Shown here in pieces: positions 16,650 through 26,161 of a stretch of DNA of 64,000 nt. Where the stretch lies: assembly GCF_900458895.1 (NCBI RefSeq), contig NZ_LR962863.1, positions 2,108,001 through 2,172,000 on the forward strand. Reading direction: 5' to 3'. Within the stretch, counting starts at the first letter, position 1, and the number at the start of each line of letters is the position of its first letter. The position numbers and the translations under genes are program-made. Source of the DNA: Staphylococcus schleiferi. Its GTDB lineage: Bacteria; Bacillota; Bacilli; Staphylococcales; Staphylococcaceae. Under the pieces are notes generated by a model. It did no database searches. It saw only the letters and a program-made list of their open reading frames with translations, and was not told where the DNA came from.

Positions 16650-18591
16650 TTATTGCTTAATGTCTGCTTTTGGACCTTGTGGATATTTATATTTAGATGG
16701 ATTCACTTTGTTGAAGTCTGGGTTTTTGTAGAAACGGAATAAATCGCCGTTTAAAATTTTATCGCTGACTTCTAAGTCATTTTCAACTTGCTTTTTATTT
16801 TTCTCTAAATCAGCAGGTTGTTTTTCTACTGGATGATTGTCTTTATTGCTGTATACCTTGCCATTTACATACTTGTAGTCTTTTGTTACAAAGTCACCGT
16901 TACGGAATGGCACCACTTGTTTGTGATCTTTAGACAGCATATCCGTACCAAGCATCAAATAGTTTTTCGTATCAATGCCCATTAAGTGAAGTAATGTAGG
17001 CATCACGTCGATTTGACCTGCATATGTTTCATCCACTTTTGGTTCAACACCAGGTGCTTTCAACCAAAAACCAGTCGCATTTAAGTCATTAAACTTCGCT
17101 GGCGTAATCGGTTCACCTAACAATTGAGACATTGCTTTATTATGATTTTCAGAAATACCATAGTGGTCACCATAAATCATGATTACAGAGTTGTCGTATA
17201 AACCACGTTTTTTCAAATCGTTAATAAATGCTTCTAAAGATTCATCGAGGTAACGTGCAGTTTGAATATAACCGTCGACTGTTGGGTTACCTGTATCCCC
17301 TTTCGGAATCGATGCATCTTTATCGCTTAACGTAAATGGATAATGGTTCGTTAACGTAATTAAATGAGAATAGAAAGGTTGTTTTTCTTTATCTAAGTAT
17401 GATGCTGCCTCTTTGAAGAAGACTTTATCTTTTAAACCTAAGTTTTCAAGATTTTCTGGTGACATATCAAAATATGTCGCATCATAAAACTTATCAATAC
17501 CGAAATGACGATATACTTGATCTCTATTCCAAAACGTTTTGTAGTCACCATGCATAACATTCGTCGTATAGCCCTCTTTTTGATGTAAGATAGCTGGTAA
17601 TGATTGGTATGTGTTATCTCCTTTTAAAGAGAAAGCTGAACCTTGTGGTAAACCATAAAGACTGTTATCCATAGTAAACTCAGCGTCCGATGTTTTTACC
17701 TTGACCTGTTTGGTGATAAAAATGCGGATAGTATCTAAAGTCATTATTACCAGATGAAAGTTTGTTCAAAAATGGTGTAACTTCTTGTCCATGAATCTTT
17801 TTATTAATTAAAAAGGTTTGGAAACTTTCTAAGTGGATTTTAATGACGTTTTTACCTTTAGCTTTACCGTAATACTGCATGTTCGGTTCAACATTTTTTT
17901 GCTTAGAGTAATTTAACACTTTTGTTAAATCATCTTCAGAAGCTAGTGCTTTTTGTTGATTGTTTTGAACTGTTTTCACGCCATCATAAACTGTGAAGTT
18001 ATAAGGTCCTAAATATTTGACTAAATATTTATGGTCAAATGTACGTGTTAATAACTCTGGTCGATCTGTTTCTGCAAATGCTAAATTCAAGAAGAATAAA
18101 GCAATCGCTGTTGCCATCACAACTGGCACGAATTTTTTATGGAACACATTTTTACTTAACCATTTTTGTTTAAAAACAAGAATGAATAAGTACACTAATG
18201 TATCAATAAAATAAACAAAGTCATACCATTGGAATGATGCCCCAACAGCACCGCCCATTGAATCCACATTGCTTACTTGGTTTAATGTACTAAAAGTAAT
18301 GAAGTCTGAGAAAAATCGGAAATAGACGACATTGGCATAAAGTAAGAAAGTTAATAAGAAACCTCCTGTAAATATAAACCAATAGGCTTTTCTACCTTTA
18401 AAAAATAAAAACACACTTAATAGCAATGCAACTAAGCTATATGGGTTCATGAGTAAAATTAAGTTTTGTGTTAATCCTTTAACACCAAGTGACAAGTCAA
18501 CATAATAAGCAAAATACGTTTTTAATGCGATGGTTAAAACCGTCAGTAGGAAAAACGCAAATATACCTATTCTTTTTTTTCCTTTTTCCAT
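16650..18591 (-). pseudogene. ltaS: Lipoteichoic acid synthase, one-base frameshift at the active site
   Basis: LtaS polymerises glycerol phosphate from phosphatidylglycerol outside the membrane. The N-terminal part has five membrane helices and the SpsB cleavage context [10 protein letters not shown]. The metal-binding Glu lies in IHLESFQTF. The C-terminal frame carries the remaining active-site motifs ([25 protein letters not shown]). The two frames meet at 17693-17697, where the coding strand reads GGTAAAAACATCGGAC. Removing one A gives GKTSDAEF with the catalytic Thr at position 300; as written, residue 300 is Asn and the frame ends three codons later. Corrected length is 646 residues, the S. 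aureus length. As ltaS is nearly essential, sequencing error or a suppressed mutant are both possible. ATG 18591 follows GGGGG. Confidence 0.93.
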
Positions 18592-18766
18592 ATTTGTTCC
18601 CCCGTCGTTTTATCTGTTGATTAAAATTCAATCGTTTAATAATTTCTCTAAATTTGTAAAATTCTCCACTAAAAGCTTTATTAATATGTAATATTCTTGT
18701 AATATACATGATTAAGTTCAATATAACAATATATACCCATTAAGACAAAAATTCAAGCGAAAGCCG

Positions 18767-18801
18767 TTCGTTTGATTGAGATTAAAATGGCTTTCAATCT
18801 G
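18767..18801 (-). terminator. Terminator-like hairpin after pxpC
   Basis: GAAAGCC...GGCTTTC with a 20-base loop, followed on the minus strand by GCTTGAATTTTTG. It lies between the pxpC stop (18995) and the ltaS start. The rest of 18592-18994 is AT-rich, holds the ltaS promoter region and has no gene I can support. Confidence 0.5.
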
Positions 18802-18994
18802 GGTTTATATTGACTTTATATTGGCTTAATATTTTAAAAAACACTGCTTTAAATTGATGTAAGGATATGCAATATAAAATTGTAATATACTCGCCTCTCA
18901 ATCAGAACGTATATGATTATACATAAATCACGCTTTAAATGACTCGGCCCATAGTTGTATTTCTACATCTTGTAGATTTAACTCGTTTAAACGC

Positions 18995-19999
18995 TTATTT
19001 TAACAACTCGCTTTGCATTCTAAACTCTATTCCTTGGAATAATTGCTTCCGCCACTGATGATACTTCACTAAATTTTGTTCAGCTTGTAACACATCAATA
19101 AACTGAAATTTAATTTTTGAACCTTGACTTTTTTGTGCAATTTTAGATAGATGATAAGAAGCGATTGTCCCAATTTGTGGGTAACTACCTAACGTATAAT
19201 GATCATTAAGCAATACTATCGGTGCGCCTTCTTTCTTAACTTGAATAGTACCTCGTTTGACTGACCGATGTGGGGGCATATCTTTGTAAAAGGCTTTAAT
19301 GGATGGGCCTTCTAATATCATTCCCATACGATTGGCCTTGCTCGAAATTTGGTATTCACTTTGAGTAAAACGTTTGAGAATAGCTTCTTCAAAGTCTTCT
19401 GTACCTTTATTCGGGATGACATGCACAACATCAGATAAATAGTTAAAAGAGAGTGCATAACCATCAACACCCCATGACACAGTCTTTCGCTCTTCCAATT
19501 TTTTAAACAATTGATGATGCCTTTCGTTATAATCCCGCTTCATATTGACGGTGTCGCCATCTCTTAAACGACGACCTTGAAATCCACCTATTCCTGAAAT
19601 CATGTCAGTTGAAGTCGAATTCAGCCATTCATCCAATTCAAAGCCACCTGCAATCGCAAGATATACTCGTGCACCACGATATAAATGATCAAAAGAAAGC
19701 ACATCGCCTTTGTTCATTAAATACAGTTTATTAACTTGAACTTGCATTTCGTCTGTATGTGCTAAAACTTGTGCACCTGAGAATGCAATTAATGTCGGCT
19801 CCGTGAACCGAATTTTAGCCATTTTATGTGTCATTTCTAACGTCGATTCATTCCGATCATTACCAACGAGTCGATTCGCATTTTCGTGAGCGAGCACATC
19901 GAGCGCCCCACTTCGAATAACACCCATATGTTCATAGCCCTGTCTTCCAAAATCTTGAAAACTCGAAAACAATCCACTATCTTCTATGATGATGGCCAT
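18995..19999 (-). CDS. pxpC: 5-oxoprolinase subunit C (biotin-dependent carboxyltransferase/KipA family)
   Basis: A 334-residue protein of the allophanate hydrolase subunit 2 family. It starts IIEDSGLFSSFQDFGRQGYE, the usual opening of PxpC/KipA, and contains GALDVLAHENANRLVGND and RMGMILEGPSI ... PPHRSVKRGTIQV, all family hallmarks. With PxpA and PxpB it hydrolyses 5-oxoproline (pyroglutamate) to glutamate using ATP. Its ATG overlaps the pxpB stop (TAATG). PxpA is not in this window. B. subtilis KipA/KipI also affects sporulation kinase signalling, which is not relevant here. Confidence 0.88.
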   Translation of the reverse strand: MAIIIEDSGLFSSFQDFGRQGYEHMGVIRSGALDVLAHENANRLVGNDRNESTLEMTHKMAKIRFTEPTLIAFSGAQVLAHTDEMQVQVNKLYLMNKGDVLSFDHLYRGARVYLAIAGGFELDEWLNSTSTDMISGIGGFQGRRLRDGDTVNMKRDYNERHHQLFKKLEERKTVSWGVDGYALSFNYLSDVVHVIPNKGTEDFEEAILKRFTQSEYQISSKANRMGMILEGPSIKAFYKDMPPHRSVKRGTIQVKKEGAPIVLLNDHYTLGSYPQIGTIASYHLSKIAQKSQGSKIKFQFIDVLQAEQNLVKYHQWRKQLFQGIEFRMQSELLK

Positions 20000-20678
20000 T
20001 ATGCATCCCCTCCTTGTGCTACAACTGTAAACTTCACTTGGTCTCCTAACGAAATTCTTGCAAAATCTTTTTTATTCGGTTGAAATAATTGTAATGGTGT
20101 ACGCCCAATCACTAACCAATCGCCGTACGTTTCAGTCGTTGTAATACCACATTTATTATTTTCCATAATAATAGAACCCGCAGGAATCACACGTGGCTCA
20201 TTCGCCATATGATTGACTATAATGCGAGGATCAACGCCCGTTAAATAAGGGAAAGCTGGCGAATAACCCATCATCGATACGAAATAGTCTGATTCCGTGT
20301 GGAGTTGAATAAAAGTTTGCGCATCCATATTCAACTCCGCTAAGATTTTCTCAAAATGCAAACCGTGTATGCCCCCATATTCCACTGGCACTTTAATACA
20401 GCGCTGTTGTTTTTCAAAAACAGCATCACTGATATCAATATGTTCAATAAGCGATTTCATATGTAAAAAGGAGACGCTATTTTTAAATGTCTCATCATCA
20501 TATATGCATCATAAGAAATGAGCATATCTGTTTCCGTTGGGACAATCTCAGTAATATATGGGTAATTTTGAGCGACTAAATAATTACGAATCATCAGTAA
20601 CCTTTGTGTCGCTGTTGGCGTGACAGCCCCTTTTAAAGAGACCACTATCGCTTGATCCCCTTGACTATATACTTTCAT
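19999..20678 (-). pseudogene. pxpB: 5-oxoprolinase subunit B (KipI family), split by a one-base frameshift
   Basis: The N-terminal frame (MKVYSQGDQAIVVSLKG, start 20678 after AGAGGTGG) covers the first domain and ends early after MMMRHLKIASPFYI. The C-terminal domain (CIKVPVEYGG, MMGYSPAFPYLTGVD, GDWLVIGRTPLQLF) is in another frame. No RBS precedes the ATG at 20460, so this is not two genes. Adding one A to the five-base run at 20480-20484 (coding strand TTTAAAAATAG) joins them as RHLKNSVSFLHMKSLIEHID, giving about 226 residues, normal for PxpB. Either a natural pseudogene or a homopolymer error. Confidence 0.85.
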
Positions 20679-20691
20679 TTTTCCACCTCTA

Positions 20692-20898
20692 TTAATTATC
20701 ATAAAATAAGCTTAAAACCTCAATGACACGGGGTGCCAATTCACTTATCAACCCGTATATGATTCCCCCTTGAATAATGAGCACACATAGCATCCATACA
20801 TAGGCCCAAAAACGCTTTTGATGAAAAATAAGTTGATTACCTATCCATTGGCCAAGCCAGAGTACGATCATAAATCCTAATAAATATACCACTATCAT
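20692..20898 (-). CDS. Small membrane protein, unknown function
   Basis: A 68-residue protein with two hydrophobic segments (VVYLLGFMIVLWLGQWIG and FWAYVWMLCVLIIQGGIIYG) separated by a basic loop. It lies between pabC and pxpB with gaps of 8 and 13 bases, so it is part of the same minus-strand transcription unit. A similar small protein sits near pab genes in other staphylococci, as far as I recall. No function can be assigned. Confidence 0.6.
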   Translation of the reverse strand: MIVVYLLGFMIVLWLGQWIGNQLIFHQKRFWAYVWMLCVLIIQGGIIYGLISELAPRVIEVLSLFYDN

Positions 20899-20906
20899 AA
20901 AATCAC

Positions 20907-21518
20907 CTAATTCTTTAGTTCAAGTGAAATAGGGACCCATTCACGCAAACTATTAATCATCCACAACTGACCACCTTGTTGTAACATTTCTAACAAGTCG
21001 CCCACTGTAAAATACTGCTCAGTAATTTTATGTTGCTCCAGTAGCATTTGGCGCATGCACCCTTGCAAAAAATCGTGTGCGTAATTGGGCGTGATAGATT
21101 GGCCGTTAAGCACGACAACAACATTCCCTATATCGAATTCTAAAATTTTTCCATCCGCATCATAAAAAAGTGCTAACTGTGTCGTATGATCATGTGTTAA
21201 ATAATCGCGTTCAGATGTTTTGTAGATTCGTTGCCACGTAGGTACTTGATTTTTTGATGGTATCAACTGTGCAGTCATCTTTTTGGTTTCACCAAGCGCA
21301 CCAACTTCAACTTGCATCTCCCCAGATTGATGCACAATCAGCTTGACCCGATACAGTCCACTAGGATATTGTGTTTGAACATGCTTCAAATTGTGTTGCC
21401 ATCGTTCAGAGTCAAAGGGGATGTTTAATGACTGGCTCGCACTTCTTATTCTTTTATAATGATATTGAAGGCGAGCAATCTGGCCCGCTTCAAGCCGCAT
21501 CGTTTCAAATAATTTCAT
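20907..21518 (-). CDS. pabC: Aminodeoxychorismate lyase-like aminotransferase class IV protein
   Basis: A 203-residue PLP-fold type IV protein that would convert aminodeoxychorismate to p-aminobenzoate and pyruvate. It starts with LFETMRLEAGQIARLQYHYK, where family members have the ET-x-R substrate loop, and contains LYRVKLIVHQSG and ILEFDIGNVVVVLNGQ. The conserved PLP Lys is best placed in YRVKLIV. It is shorter than E. coli PabC (269), but this size is usual for staphylococcal copies. It follows pabB with a 2-base gap. Confidence 0.8.
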   Translation of the reverse strand: MKLFETMRLEAGQIARLQYHYKRIRSASQSLNIPFDSERWQHNLKHVQTQYPSGLYRVKLIVHQSGEMQVEVGALGETKKMTAQLIPSKNQVPTWQRIYKTSERDYLTHDHTTQLALFYDADGKILEFDIGNVVVVLNGQSITPNYAHDFLQGCMRQMLLEQHKITEQYFTVGDLLEMLQQGGQLWMINSLREWVPISLELKN

Positions 21519-21520
21519 AA

Positions 21521-22654
21521 CTATCCCTCTAATATTTTAGTTTTCGCACAAAATTCTTCATATTCTTTGTCGGGATCAGAATCAATCGTAATGCCTGCAC
21601 CTACACCGTAATAAAAAACTTCATTGATCCGTTCAATCGTCCGAATCGGTACGTTGAAAATCGCACGGCCATTCGGATGAAGTAAGCCTACCGAACCACA
21701 ATAAATATGACGGGGTGTCGCTTCAAGTTCATGAATGATACGCATCGTATTGATTTTAGGCGCCCCGGTAATCGAACCACAAGGAAATAGCGCACGCAGT
21801 AAATCTTGATAAGTTGTATCATCTGAAATTTCCCCTGTGACCATCGTTGTCATTTGAAAAACAGTCTGATAACGTTCGATCGCAAATGGATGTTTCACTT
21901 GAACGGTCCCTTTTTTCGCTACACGTGCAATATCGTTTCTTAATAAATCAACAATCATTACATTTTCGGCTCTGTCTTTTTGAGAAGTTCTTAACGTTTG
22001 TTCATTAGCTTGATCATCTTTCACCGTAATCCCTCGAGGCATCGTCCCTTTCATCGGTTTACTTACCAATGTACGAGGATTTGTTTCGAAATCGCCTAAT
22101 TGAAAAAATAATTCTGGCGAAATAGATGCTACTTTAATTTCTTTAGTGTCTATTAATACCGTATAGTCCCCATTCGCGGTCTGAGTAAAGCGTTGGTACA
22201 AAGCTGAAATCGACATCGCATCAAAGCTTTTAAGACGCGTCGTATAGTTGACTTGGTATGTCCACCCAGCAGTGATTTCATCTTGAATTTTGCGAATGTG
22301 TTGCTTAATGGTTTCCGGCGGTGTCACGAAATGAAAACGTCCGACTGCCTTCTCTGTTCTTTCTTCCTCTTCAACAGCGTTCACTGGTGCATCAAACACA
22401 TAATAGGCTGCATAAATATGATGCTTTGGTGTATGCGTAATGAAGTCGCGTTGGAAATAAGGCGCTGCCTCATAAGGCAAATAAAGCGCGACATAATAGC
22501 CTTGTCGTTGGTAGGCTTCTGCTTCATCAATTAAAGGTCCAACTTCTTCAATTTCATAAGCAATCCTTTGCTCAACGGGATGCTCAAAATGATATCGATA
22601 AGATGTCGTTGTATTTGCATCGCTATAATATTTATAATTAAACTTCACAATCAT
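21521..22654 (-). CDS. pabB: Aminodeoxychorismate synthase component I
   Basis: A 377-residue chorismate-binding enzyme that, with the PabA glutaminase, aminates chorismate for folate synthesis. Visible motifs are ISPELFFQ, SKPMKGTMPRG, DRAENVMIVDLLRNDIARV, CGSITGAPKINTMRII (with the catalytic-loop Lys) and VGAGITIDSDPDKEYEE. The N-terminal 110 residues are poorly conserved. It overlaps the end of pabA by 17 bases, so translation is coupled. Confidence 0.92.
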   Translation of the reverse strand: MIVKFNYKYYSDANTTTSYRYHFEHPVEQRIAYEIEEVGPLIDEAEAYQRQGYYVALYLPYEAAPYFQRDFITHTPKHHIYAAYYVFDAPVNAVEEEERTEKAVGRFHFVTPPETIKQHIRKIQDEITAGWTYQVNYTTRLKSFDAMSISALYQRFTQTANGDYTVLIDTKEIKVASISPELFFQLGDFETNPRTLVSKPMKGTMPRGITVKDDQANEQTLRTSQKDRAENVMIVDLLRNDIARVAKKGTVQVKHPFAIERYQTVFQMTTMVTGEISDDTTYQDLLRALFPCGSITGAPKINTMRIIHELEATPRHIYCGSVGLLHPNGRAIFNVPIRTIERINEVFYYGVGAGITIDSDPDKEYEEFCAKTKILEG

Positions 22655-23231
22655 CGATAATCCCTGCTTTTCTTAAAAAATTTCTCATTTGTTCATGTCC
22701 GTACTCTGACAAAATGGACTCCGGATGATACTGTAAACCGTAAATTGGCCACTGCATATGGCGCACTGCCATCACAATGTCATCTTCATTCAACGCTGAA
22801 ACGACTAAAGGCGTGTGTATTGTGGTAGGGTTAGCCATTAATGAATGGTAACGCATCACGTTAAAAGATTTAGGCAACGCATGAAATAACGTTGACCCAT
22901 CATGACGCAAACGTGTCGTATGACCGTGAACCGGACGCGGGGCATGAATAATTTTTCCGCCATAATACGTCACAATAAGTTGAAATCCTAAACAGATACC
23001 TAAAATTGGGACTTCTTTCTCAAATGTGCGCATTACGTCAAACAATATTGGATAATCTTCGGGTGCACCAGGTCCCGGAGAAATCACAATAGCACTCGGT
23101 TTCAACTGCTCCAGCATAGGAAGAGATACCTCATCGACATCAATGAATTTTACTGTTTGCTGACTCTCTACCTCTAAATAATCAACAATATTATACGTAA
23201 ATGAATCTTTATTATCTATCATGACTATCAT
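22638..23231 (-). CDS. pabA: Aminodeoxychorismate/anthranilate synthase glutamine amidotransferase component
   Basis: A 197-residue class I glutamine amidotransferase that releases ammonia from glutamine for PabB. Visible are the opening MIDNKDSFTYNIVDYL, the oxyanion strand VISPGPGAPEDYP, the nucleophile Cys in ILGICLGFQ and the catalytic His-Glu in GLQYHPESIL. ATG 23231 follows GAGGCAAAAAA. It is the first gene of the minus-strand pabA-pabB-pabC-(membrane protein)-pxpB-pxpC unit, divergent from the queCDE operon. A TrpG role is possible for this family, but the pabB neighbour supports PabA. Confidence 0.9.
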   Translation of the reverse strand: MIVMIDNKDSFTYNIVDYLEVESQQTVKFIDVDEVSLPMLEQLKPSAIVISPGPGAPEDYPILFDVMRTFEKEVPILGICLGFQLIVTYYGGKIIHAPRPVHGHTTRLRHDGSTLFHALPKSFNVMRYHSLMANPTTIHTPLVVSALNEDDIVMAVRHMQWPIYGLQYHPESILSEYGHEQMRNFLRKAGIIDDCEV

Positions 23232-23375
23232 TTTTTTGCCTCATTTTTATTTAATAATTCTATTATCACAAATGTGCGCATAATTGACAAAGTTCTAGCC
23301 AATTTCATTTTAAAATATAAGGATGACTTGATTTCTGCGCCTAAATGTATTACAGTATGGAACGTAATTGAATTA

Positions 23376-23413
23376 AAGAGGTTCCTAGCTTCCAACCCTC
23401 TATAAAAAACTAG
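23376..23413 (+). promoter_or_regulatory. preQ1-I riboswitch aptamer
   Basis: AGAGGTTCCTAGCttcca followed by ACCCTCTATAAAAAACTA is the compact preQ1-I pseudoknot: stem AGAGG/CCTCT and the A-rich tail ending ACTAG that pairs with the CTAG loop segment. It is about 85 bases upstream of queC. Binding of preQ1 should favour the following terminator and switch off queCDE. Confidence 0.93.
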
Positions 23414-23417
23414 ACAC

Positions 23418-23453
23418 CTTCCGTCTATCTTTTTATAGAGACGGCTTTTTTTA
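23418..23453 (+). terminator. preQ1-controlled intrinsic terminator
   Basis: CCGTCTaT...aGAGACGG followed by CTTTTTTTATG, immediately after the preQ1 aptamer. This is the expression platform for transcriptional control of queCDE. Confidence 0.85.
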
Positions 23454-23498
23454 TGTCTTATTTTAGGATCTCTACATAAAATAAGGAGCGAAACAATT

Positions 23499-24170
23499 AT
23501 GTCTAAGGTGCTCAATGATGAAAAAGCAGTCGTTGTATTTAGTGGTGGCCAAGATAGTACAACCTGTCTCTTTTATGCGAAAAAACATTTCAAAGAGGTG
23601 GAGTTGGTTACTTTTGAATACGGTCAACGTCATGCGAAAGAAATAGAAGTTGCGAAAGAAATCGCAGAGGATCAAGGGCTTAAACATCATATTCTTGATA
23701 TGAGTTTATTATCTCAACTAACACCAAACGCGCTGACATCGCACGACATGCAAATAAAGACGGATGAACAAATACCTAACACCTTTGTTCCTGCGCGAAA
23801 CTTACTTTTCCTCTCTTTTGCCGGTGCACTCGCCTATCAAATTGGTGCGAAACATATTATTACAGGTGTTTGTGAAACAGATTTCTCGGGTTACCCAGAT
23901 TGCCGTGATGTCTTTATTAAATCAATGAATGTCACGCTCAACTTATCGATGGAACGCGATTTTGTTATTCATACACCATTAATGTGGTTAGATAAAAAAG
24001 AAACATGGGCATTGAGTGATGAATTAGGCGTACTTGATTATGTGCGTCATCGTACACTTACTTGCTACAACGGCATCATCGCAGAAGGTTGTGGCGAATG
24101 CCCAGCTTGTCGCTTACGTCAACGCGGTTTAGAACAATATCTTGCTGAGAAAGGAAGTGAAAAATCATGA
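23499..24170 (+). CDS. queC: 7-cyano-7-deazaguanine (preQ0) synthase
   Basis: A 223-residue ATP-dependent enzyme converting 7-carboxy-7-deazaguanine to preQ0. The PP-loop is [16 protein letters not shown] (about 13-28), the substrate loop is [11 protein letters not shown], and the C-terminal zinc site is [17 protein letters not shown] plus the Cys in LTCYNG. RBS AAGGAGCGAAACAATT before ATG. First gene of the preQ1-controlled operon; its stop overlaps the queD start. Confidence 0.96.
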   Translation: MSKVLNDEKAVVVFSGGQDSTTCLFYAKKHFKEVELVTFEYGQRHAKEIEVAKEIAEDQGLKHHILDMSLLSQLTPNALTSHDMQIKTDEQIPNTFVPARNLLFLSFAGALAYQIGAKHIITGVCETDFSGYPDCRDVFIKSMNVTLNLSMERDFVIHTPLMWLDKKETWALSDELGVLDYVRHRTLTCYNGIIAEGCGECPACRLRQRGLEQYLAEKGSEKS

Positions 24171-24598
24171 TGCAACAAATTTATCCATCTGTAAATCATG
24201 ATTATACGTACGAACTCAATAAAGACTTTAACTTTTCAGCTGCACATTTTATCCCTGATGAACGTGCGGGTAAATGCATGCGCGTTCATGGGCACACGTA
24301 TTTTGTAAATATTACGATAGCAGGCGATGCCTTAGATGAACTTGGTTTCCTCATTAATTTTAGTGAACTTAAAAGTCTCATCCATGACAAATTTGATCAT
24401 TATTTATTGAATGATTTAACACATTTTCAAGGCAAAAGCCCCTCTACTGAAATCGTAGCGCAAACAATTTACGAAATTGTCGCTGAACATTTAAAAGATT
24501 TACCACATGCGCCAAAATGTCTTCAGATCTTTTTACGCGAAACACCTACAAGCTATGTCGTCTATCGACCGAAAAAACAGGAGCCAAAGCATGGCTAA
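24167..24598 (+). CDS. queD: 6-carboxy-5,6,7,8-tetrahydropterin synthase
   Basis: A 143-residue member of the 6-pyruvoyltetrahydropterin synthase family, the first dedicated step of queuosine synthesis from dihydroneopterin triphosphate. The zinc ligands are visible: His in NFSAAHFI and both His in [13 protein letters not shown]; the nucleophilic Cys region is CMRV. The DHYLLNDL motif and ending [11 protein letters not shown] are typical. It starts inside the queC stop (ATGATG) and overlaps queE by 8 bases. Confidence 0.95.
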   Translation: MMQQIYPSVNHDYTYELNKDFNFSAAHFIPDERAGKCMRVHGHTYFVNITIAGDALDELGFLINFSELKSLIHDKFDHYLLNDLTHFQGKSPSTEIVAQTIYEIVAEHLKDLPHAPKCLQIFLRETPTSYVVYRPKKQEPKHG

Positions 24599-25304
24599 AA
24601 TACCTGTACTCGAAATTTTTGGTCCTACAATCCAAGGTGAAGGTCGTGTTATCGGTAGAAAGACAATGTTTGTGCGCACAGCTGGATGTGATTTTCGTTG
24701 TAGTTGGTGTGATTCTAAATTCACTTGGGATGGCAGCATGAAAGATGAAATCCGAATGATGTCCGCTGAAGCCATTTTCGACCAACTTAAAGCGATTGGT
24801 GGTGATCGCTTTAATCATGTCACGATTTCGGGTGGAAATCCTGCACTCATTAAAGGGATACAAGCATTAATCGATGTTTGTCAATCCCACGGCGTCCATA
24901 CCGCTCTTGAAACACAAGGAAGCCATTTCCAACCTTGGATGCGTCAAATTGATGATTTAACGATTTCACCGAAACCACCAAGTTCTGGTATGAAACAAGA
25001 TTTGGAGCGATTAAATCATGTGATCGCGCAATGTGACGTGTCCCAGATTAATTTAAAGGTTGTTGTATTTGATGATGCGGATTATGAATTCGCTAAAATG
25101 ATTCATCATCGCTATCCTCACCTTCCATTTTATTTACAAGTTGGAAATCCTTATCTTGAAGATCATGTCGAACACCATACTCAAAAATTACTTGAACATT
25201 ATGAACAACTGATTGATCGTGTCACTGAAGATGCAGAAATGAATGAAGTATACGTGTTGCCACAATTGCACACATTAGTTTGGAGTAATAAGAAAGGCGT
25301 TTAA
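24591..25304 (+). CDS. queE: 7-carboxy-7-deazaguanine synthase (radical SAM)
   Basis: A 237-residue radical SAM enzyme turning carboxytetrahydropterin into 7-carboxy-7-deazaguanine. The [4Fe-4S] motif is C-x3-C-x2-C in GCDFRCSWCDSKFTW. The N-terminal EIFGPTIQGEGRVIGRKTMF and the VTISGGNPAL SAM-binding segment agree. I start at ATG 24591 (MAKIPVLE), preceded by CAGGAG, rather than a longer frame inside queD. Last gene of the operon. Confidence 0.95.
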   Translation: MAKIPVLEIFGPTIQGEGRVIGRKTMFVRTAGCDFRCSWCDSKFTWDGSMKDEIRMMSAEAIFDQLKAIGGDRFNHVTISGGNPALIKGIQALIDVCQSHGVHTALETQGSHFQPWMRQIDDLTISPKPPSSGMKQDLERLNHVIAQCDVSQINLKVVVFDDADYEFAKMIHHRYPHLPFYLQVGNPYLEDHVEHHTQKLLEHYEQLIDRVTEDAEMNEVYVLPQLHTLVWSNKKGV

Positions 25305-25353
25305 CTCACTCAGCCTTTCATCCATATAGTATATCCTCTCTTGAGGATGGAGA

Positions 25354-25404
25354 TTAATAGATGAAGGAAACCTGTCTGTATGACGATTTTCCTTCATCTA
25401 TTAA
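25354..25404 (+). terminator. Terminator of the queCDE operon
   Basis: TTAATAGATGAAGGAAA pairs with TTTCCTTCATCTATTAA (17 bp, about 17-base loop), followed by ATTTTATA. It lies 50 bases past the queE stop. Confidence 0.7.
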
Positions 25405-25495
25405 ATTTTATAAAGATTTAAAGTGTTATTAAATGCTAATAAGAGATGAGATTGATATAATGGAAAAATGAATTGCGAATAGTTAGGAGAACATA

Positions 25496-26095
25496 ATGGC
25501 CTTATTTGTCATCTTAAACATTATTATCGTGATTGGGACATTATTAGTTGATTTACATCGACATCACTATCAATATATTCGACTCAGTTCGGTGATACTA
25601 TCACTCACGTTGAGTAGTTTTGTGAACCCAATCTTATTGAATAAGCTTAATTTTATTACACTCGCCACGATGTTAATGTATTTAACATGGTTGATCTTAC
25701 AATATCATTTAGATTACACGCATCATGCATTTAAAATTCGACACCAAAAATTCTTTATTGGTATTTTGACCATTATGGTTAGTATTTTATTTGTCATTTT
25801 GGCACGGACATCTGAAGCATCGATTTATATGTCTGTACCGTATTTAGCCCCTGCCATTTTTCTATTTGGTGGGATATTACAATTTTCAACTACGTTAAAC
25901 TCACCGCGTTTTTCAAAATTTTATCAAGTTTTGAAAATAAAGCATCCCATTTGGATGGGTGGCACTTTGATTCTCTTATCAATGATTACAATGGTTAGCC
26001 TCACGCCTTTTTGGTACCTTTTTGTGATAGTTTACATCGGCTTTTGGGCAACGTTAACGATTGAAAAAATATTTATCTTACCAAAAAATGATTAA
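25496..26095 (+). CDS. Six-helix membrane protein, unknown function
   Basis: A 199-residue hydrophobic protein with about six membrane segments, e.g. LFVILNIIIVIGTLLVDL, FIGILTIMVSILFVILA and FWYLFVIVYIGFWATLTI. RBS TAGGAGAACATA before ATG. It stands alone between the queE terminator and the GlsB-like gene. No conserved family motif was recognised. Confidence 0.65.
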   Translation: MALFVILNIIIVIGTLLVDLHRHHYQYIRLSSVILSLTLSSFVNPILLNKLNFITLATMLMYLTWLILQYHLDYTHHAFKIRHQKFFIGILTIMVSILFVILARTSEASIYMSVPYLAPAIFLFGGILQFSTTLNSPRFSKFYQVLKIKHPIWMGGTLILLSMITMVSLTPFWYLFVIVYIGFWATLTIEKIFILPKND

Positions 26096-26161
26096 ACTAT
26101 CCATAAATGTGGTATTTACTTGTAGAACCTTATGGTATAGAAAAAAAAGGAGGCATACACT

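Noticed and set aside
20457..20702. Treating the two pxpB pieces as separate genes
   Set aside because: The second piece has no RBS, and one added base yields a normal-length PxpB.
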